A stretch of DNA of 64,000 bases. Source: Dictyobacter kobayashii. Its GTDB lineage: Bacteria; Chloroflexota; Ktedonobacteria; Ktedonobacterales; Ktedonobacteraceae. The notes below the pieces were generated by a model. The model saw only the letters and a list, made by a program, of their open reading frames with translations, did not search any database and was not told where the DNA came from. Within the stretch, counting starts at the first letter, position 1; each line of letters starts with the position of its first letter. The translations under genes and the position numbers were made by a program. Positions 60,183 to 64,000 of this stretch are shown piece after piece. Location: NCBI RefSeq assembly GCF_003967555.1, contig NZ_BIFS01000002.1, positions 1,922,001-1,986,000 of the forward strand, read 5' to 3'.

Positions 60183-61627
60183 ATGTCAAATAAGACAGCA
60201 CTTCCCCTGTACGTGAAGTTGAGCCATCGGTACATCAGGCTGAGATTGTGAGATCCAGTGGGGATACGCGCAGCAATTCATTGCGCAACATAGGTCTGAT
60301 TGTTCGTCGTGAATATAAAAATCGTGTCACCCAGCGCAGTTATATTATTACTACCATACTGTTCGTGTTATTCTCCCTGGTTGCTTCATGTGTGCCTACC
60401 GTCATCCAGTTTTTCGCGGCTCGTTCGAATTCTCAATCCCATATCACAATTGTTAATAATGCTGGCACCACTGCTGATTTAAGTGGAGATCGCCTGCTGC
60501 AATACTTCAATAGCAATCTCAATGGATCGACCAGCAATGGAGCCCAGATACCCGGCCAACAGGCTAGCCAGTCCAAGGGAACGCCACATTTTGCTTTACG
60601 TGTCGATACATCTACTCCAATCAGTCAGTTGCAAAAGGATGTGAAGGACGGCAAGTTGGATGTCCTGCTGGTACTGGACCGTACTGCCAATAAAGATGTG
60701 CGCTTCACTTACTATACTGCCTCCGCCAGCCTTAGCGATACAGATCTGACCCAGATACAGACTACAGCTGGACAATTGAGTGTGCTGGATAAATCGTCCC
60801 GCCTGGGTTTGAGTCCCACGCAAACCCAGAATTTGCTGGCTCCGCCCGTTTTCAATGTGGTCTATACCCAGAAGGGGAGCGGCAATGATTCACTGATATC
60901 ATTGGCGGGCGGTTATTTTCTGGGTGTGATTGGAACTGTATTGATCTTTATGGCAGTCTACCTGTATGGTATGTGGGTGGCTGGTGGTGTCGCCGATGAA
61001 AAAGGCAACCGCATCATGGAGATTCTGGTAAATGCCGCCACGCCGTTCCAGTTACTATGGGGCAAAATCATTGGCATTGGGGCTGCCGGGTTGACGCAGA
61101 TGGTGTGCCTGGTTGGAGCAGGTATTATCGGTTTGCTGTTGCAGGGACCCTTGAGTGCGGTCTTGCAGACTGGTGGAACGCTGTTTAATCTCAGCTACAT
61201 CCACACTTCGACCACCCTGCTATTGTTATTGCTGGTCTACTTTATCCTGGGCTTTTTACTCTATTCCACCCTGTTCGCTGCCCTGGGTGCCCTGGTCAAG
61301 CGGCAGGATGAGGTACAGAATGCCGTTGGACCATTAACCGCTCTCTGTATGGTTGGTTATATGGCCAGCTTTATTGGTGGCTCTGTGGCACCTGGAGCCA
61401 CCTGGTTTAAAATTATGTCGTTTGTTCCTTTCTGGACTCCGACAATGATGATGATGCGGGTGGCCACAAATACTGTTAGCAGTTGGGAGATTGCCCTCAG
61501 TATAGGCATTTTGCTGGTGTCAATTGTCATTTGTGCCTGGATCTCTGCGCGCATTTATCGGATCGGCATTTTGATGTACGGCCAGAAACCAGGCCTGCGC
61601 CAGATCGTCAGGTTGTTGCGCCAGTAG
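60183..61627 (+). CDS. ABC-2 exporter permease (NatB-like; apparent frameshift near the start)
   Basis: A permease with one N-terminal helix (RSYIITTILFVLFSLVASC), a large extracellular domain (about 75-240) and five more helices in the C-terminal half (VIGTVLIFMAVYLYGMWVA, GVADEKGNRIMEILVNAATPFQLLWGK being the typical ABC-2 loop). The ATG at 60183 has AAAAGAGGATAT before it, but the frame from there stops after 23 codons because the C run 60204-60207 is one base short. With five C it reads TALPPVREVEPSVHQAEIV and joins the long frame, giving 481 residues. The GTG at 60248 is otherwise the only start left and has no ribosome binding site. Confidence 0.87.
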
Positions 61628-61649
61628 CCTCTGTCAGAAGCAGATCATT

Positions 61650-61693
61650 TGAGAGGAAAAGGGCAAATAGCTGGTGGCCTCCTTTTCCTCTCT
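61650..61693. terminator. terminator after the ABC-2 operon
   Basis: GAGAGGAAAAGG pairs with CCTTTTCCTCTC (12 bp, roughly 61650-61661 with 61681-61693). It lies between convergent genes and can serve both. Confidence 0.7.
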
Positions 61694-61696
61694 TCT

Positions 61697-61876
61697 CTAG
61701 TTAACTTTATGGGCATTTTCTAGTTTCTCATGGCCGGTGGCTTCAATCTCGCTATATGTTTCAAAGCCACATTTTGAACAGCGATAGGGCTGTCTATCTA
61801 GAGGACCACTGAAAAGTAAGTATAAGCAATATACAATCGCCACAAAACCGACACTATAAATAGTGGCTTGTTCCAC
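61697..61876 (-). CDS. 59-residue membrane protein with a zinc-finger-like tail
   Basis: A short gene starting at the GTG at 61876, six bases after a strong AAAGGAG. It reads one hydrophobic segment (TIYSVGFVAIVYCLYLLFSG, residues about 5-24) and then a polar tail with C-x2-C (YRCSKCGFETYS) and His residues 12 and 19 further on (TGHEKLENAH), a likely C2H2 or C2HC metal site on the cytosolic side. The stop TAG is at 61699-61697. I know no family name. The good ribosome binding site and zinc motif support it as real. Confidence 0.65.
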   Translation of the reverse strand: MEQATIYSVGFVAIVYCLYLLFSGPLDRQPYRCSKCGFETYSEIEATGHEKLENAHKVN

Positions 61877-62055
61877 GGTAAACTCCTTTCGTACGTGACA
61901 ATATCTAAGAGCTTCAACAAACCATGCCCTGTCGTCATGTCTTTATTTATTGTATTCCTCCTAAAAATAGGTATATCTTGCTGCGCTATACGTTCGGACC
62001 TGCCAATTCTGAGGTCGCGGGCCATCGTTCTAATCGCTATTACTATTTTTTGGAG

Positions 62056-62397
62056 CAGGGCTTTTTACTGTTCGTCCAGAAATGACGAGTAAGCGAGAAG
62101 AGGTCCATTCTTTCATACGTGGAGTGTGGAGTGTGTGTTGGGCGGCTGCACTCTCCTCCCACCTGCAAACACGGAGAGCACGAGCAAGCGACACGCTGGA
62201 CCTTCTTTCAGGTGAGGAGAGTGTGGTGGGCAGCCGCAGCCTCCTCCCATCTACAAACACGGAGAGCACGAGCAAGCGACACGCTGGACCTTCTTTCAGG
62301 TGAGGAGAGTGTGGTGGGCAGCCGCAGCCGCCCACCACACTCTCCTCCCTTCCAACCCGGCGCCGCAGGCGCCATAGAGGAACATAAAAAAGCCCTG
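62056..62397. mobile_element. MITE copy 3 (342 bp, internally duplicated)
   Basis: Left end CAGGGCTTTTTACTGTTC and right end GAACATAAAAAAGCCCTG match the ends of the copies at 32362 and 36596. Flanking 9-mers TTTTTGGAG (62047-62055) and TTTTTTGAG (62398-62406) differ by one base. The interior holds an 88-bp tandem duplication and a terminal hairpin whose stem GGAGAGTGTGGTGGGC closes around AGCCGCAGCC. The segment GGCGCC-GCAGGCGCC near the right end matches the GGCGCCTGCGGCG of the left side of the other copies, so the interior is partly inverted. Confidence 0.8.
62155..62330. repeat. 88-bp tandem duplication inside MITE copy 3
   Basis: The block beginning near 62155 is repeated from 62243. 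At least 76 consecutive bases are identical (62166-62241 and 62254-62329), including ACACGGAGAGCACGAGCAAG and the following CTTTCAGGTGAGGAGAGTG. Confidence 0.85.
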
Positions 62398-62491
62398 TTT
62401 TTTGAGCGTGCGCCTTGCGCATATCCTATAAAATAGGTATGCTGACAGTTATATCATTATTTCAATGTTATAGGAGTGGAAACAACTTTAT

Positions 62492-63159
62492 ATGAATATG
62501 GATAAAGATGGACAGACTATATCTTTAACGCAACAACTGGCTCAATGGGCTGATATATTGCGTGGGCAGGCGGCCGCCGGTTTGCATTATGCTTCAAATA
62601 TCTATGAGGAAGAGCGTTATCAAAAAATTCAGACTGTGGCTCTAGAATTGTTTGCCTGTGCGACTGGACAAGAGCTAACGGCTGTCGAACCATTGAGGAA
62701 GACTCTTTTTGCTCGTTCCTCTCCTATTCCTTCCTGCGATGCAGGCGTAATCGACGCTGAAGGGCGCATTTTATTGATTCGCCGGGCTGATAATGGGTTA
62801 TGGGCCATGCCTGGTGGTGGGATTGATGTGGGTGAGACTCCCGCCCAGGCTGCGGTGCGCGAGGTGTTAGAAGAAACAGGTGTGACTTGCGAGCCTGTGG
62901 CCTTGATTGCTATTCATGATTCGCGTTTTTGTGGCACTGAGTATCCCAGCAGCTCTATCAAATAAATTTTTTGTGCCGTCCACGATTAGATGTTCCCGTG
63001 GTATCTCCTCCTTCATTTGCGCATGAGACGTTGGATATTCAATGGTTTCCAGAAAACGCCTTGCCAGCAGAGCTGGACCCGGGTCACGTAACGCGTATTC
63101 CCGAGGCGTTTCGAGTCTGGCATGGAGATATGAAAGCGTATTTTGATGCACTCAGCTAA
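62492..63159 (+). CDS. Nudix hydrolase with Nudix_N_2 domain (apparent frameshift)
   Basis: A pyrophosphohydrolase of the YjhB type. Residues about 10-60 form the Nudix_N_2 domain (LAQWADILRGQAAAGLHYA, then YQKIQTVALELFA). The Nudix box GGGIDVGETPAQAAVREVLEETGV is broken into GGGIDVGE and REVLEETGV around residues 108-131 with all metal-binding Glu present. At 62945-62947 the CCC run is one short: GTEYP should go on QQLYQINFLCRPRLDVP. Restored length is 222 residues, ending at the TAA 63157-63159. Substrates are ADP-ribose or similar nucleotides. Confidence 0.87.
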
Positions 63160-63224
63160 TTAGTTTTGTGCGATACTGGTAGACGATACTGTTAAAGAAG
63201 AAGCTTTTTAGTAAGGAGAGTTTT

Positions 63225-64000
63225 ATGCCATATTCTCAACCTACTCCTACACTGCCTGTTCGTACTTTGGGGAAAACTGGTTTAGAAGTGCCAGTGTTGT
63301 GTGTAGGGTGTGCCCCTCTGGGGGATATGCCTGATACTTTCGCATATTCTGTCTCTGAAGAGCGTGCCCTGCAGACGATTCGCGCCATTTTCAAGAGCCC
63401 GATTACTTTTCTGGATACAGCGGCATCCTATGGCGATGGTGAAAGTGAGCGCCGCATTGGCATTGTATTGAAAGAATTGGGCGGTGTGCCTGCTGGCTAT
63501 TTGTTGGCGACTAAAGCTGATCGCGACCTGCAGACAGGTGATTTTAGTGGTGATCAGATGCGTAGGAGTGTTGAGCGTAGCCTGCGCTTGCTGGGCTTAG
63601 ATCGGCTACCACTGCTCTATTTACACGATCCAGAGCACACTACATTTGAAAAGGCGATGGCCCCCAATGGACCCGTTGAAGTGTTGCAACGCTGTAAAGA
63701 AGAGGGTCTAATTGAGCATCTGGGGGTAGCTGGCGGCCCGATTGATTTGATGACGCGCTTCGTTGAAACTGATATCTTTGAGGCGGCCATCTCACATAAT
63801 CGCTATACCTTGCTCAATACAGATGCAGATGCTTTCTGGGATGTTTGCCAGCAGCATAGAGTGGGGGCAGTGAATGCCGCTCCTTATGGGAGTGGTATAC
63901 TGGCCAAGGGACCGCGAGCCTATCCACGTTATGAATATGGTGCAGCCTCTCAAACATACTTAGAGCAGGCCATAAAGCTGGAAGATGCCTGTCAGCGCTA
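63225..64000 (+). CDS. aldo/keto reductase, N-terminal part (runs off the window)
   Basis: The first 258 codons of an aldo/keto reductase. RTLGKTGLEVPVLCVGCAPLGDM is the usual opening; FLDTAASYGDGESERRIG has the catalytic Asp and Tyr, ATKADRD the Lys, and LLYLHDPEH the His. The extended N-terminus and the APYGSGIL segment near residue 220 resemble the D-threo-aldose/L-fucose dehydrogenase branch. GTAAGGAG precedes the ATG. The stop codon is beyond the window. Confidence 0.87.
   Translation, partial: MPYSQPTPTLPVRTLGKTGLEVPVLCVGCAPLGDMPDTFAYSVSEERALQTIRAIFKSPITFLDTAASYGDGESERRIGIVLKELGGVPAGYLLATKADRDLQTGDFSGDQMRRSVERSLRLLGLDRLPLLYLHDPEHTTFEKAMAPNGPVEVLQRCKEEGLIEHLGVAGGPIDLMTRFVETDIFEAAISHNRYTLLNTDADAFWDVCQQHRVGAVNAAPYGSGILAKGPRAYPRYEYGAASQTYLEQAIKLEDACQR

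Overview
The window looks like chromosomal DNA from a filamentous soil Chloroflexota of the Ktedonobacteria type. This rests on the 16S/23S sequence as I recall that class and on the gene mix: several secreted or carbohydrate-active proteins, a HAF-repeat lipoprotein, a UreABC-type urease, a zinc-ribbon membrane protein, and MFS and ABC exporters. It is an inference without a database search. No phage, plasmid or CRISPR signature is visible.

Layout. 0-8 kb: tail of an alpha/beta hydrolase, a DHA2 drug exporter, an Mth938-like protein, half of a dead MFS gene abutting an arginase-family gene, an epoxide hydrolase facing a CGNR zinc-finger regulator, a HAF-repeat lipoprotein, and an ArsR-type regulator with a consensus promoter placed for leaderless translation. 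8-14.6 kb: a DeoR regulator divergent from a five-gene sugar operon (Gfo/Idh/MocA oxidoreductase, ROK kinase, SIS isomerase/deaminase, PfkB kinase, LacD aldolase) that reads as an amino-sugar or galactose-derivative route through tagatose phosphates. 14.7-24.2 kb: a secreted SGNH hydrolase, an SMP-30 lactonase, then LacI regulator, ABC sugar importer (binding protein and two permeases) and a GH3 glycosidase on the minus strand. 24.6-38.3 kb: a GAF/PucR-type regulator, a putative winged-helix protein, two-component and envelope genes, a complete IS66-family insertion with a perfect 8-bp target duplication, an Na+/H+ antiporter, a GH20 hexosaminidase, an S9 peptidase and thiO. 38.6-43.9 kb: an rRNA operon (promoter, 16S, 23S, terminator) with no tRNA in the spacer and no 5S gene behind the 23S. 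44.3-49.9 kb: urease operon ureF-ureD-ureA-ureB-ureC-ureG (minus strand) without ureE. 50-64 kb: zinc alcohol dehydrogenase with an SRPBCC protein, sugar-porter MFS, 7Fe ferredoxin, zinc-ribbon protein, MFS exporter, GT2 glycosyltransferase, an ABC-2 export pair, a Nudix hydrolase and the start of an aldo/keto reductase.

Two patterns cut across the window. First, nine genes (the binding protein twice, lacI, the S9 peptidase, thiO, ureA, ureC, ureD, the ABC-2 permease and the Nudix gene) are broken by a short deletion in a C or G run. Restoring the missing base or bases gives one full-length family-typical protein each time. This is most simply a systematic homopolymer error in the assembly. 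Second, three copies of a non-coding palindromic element (32362-32504, 36596-36758, 62056-62397) share CAGGGC terminal inverted repeats and 9-bp target duplications. They form an apparently undescribed MITE family and are the best candidate here for something new.
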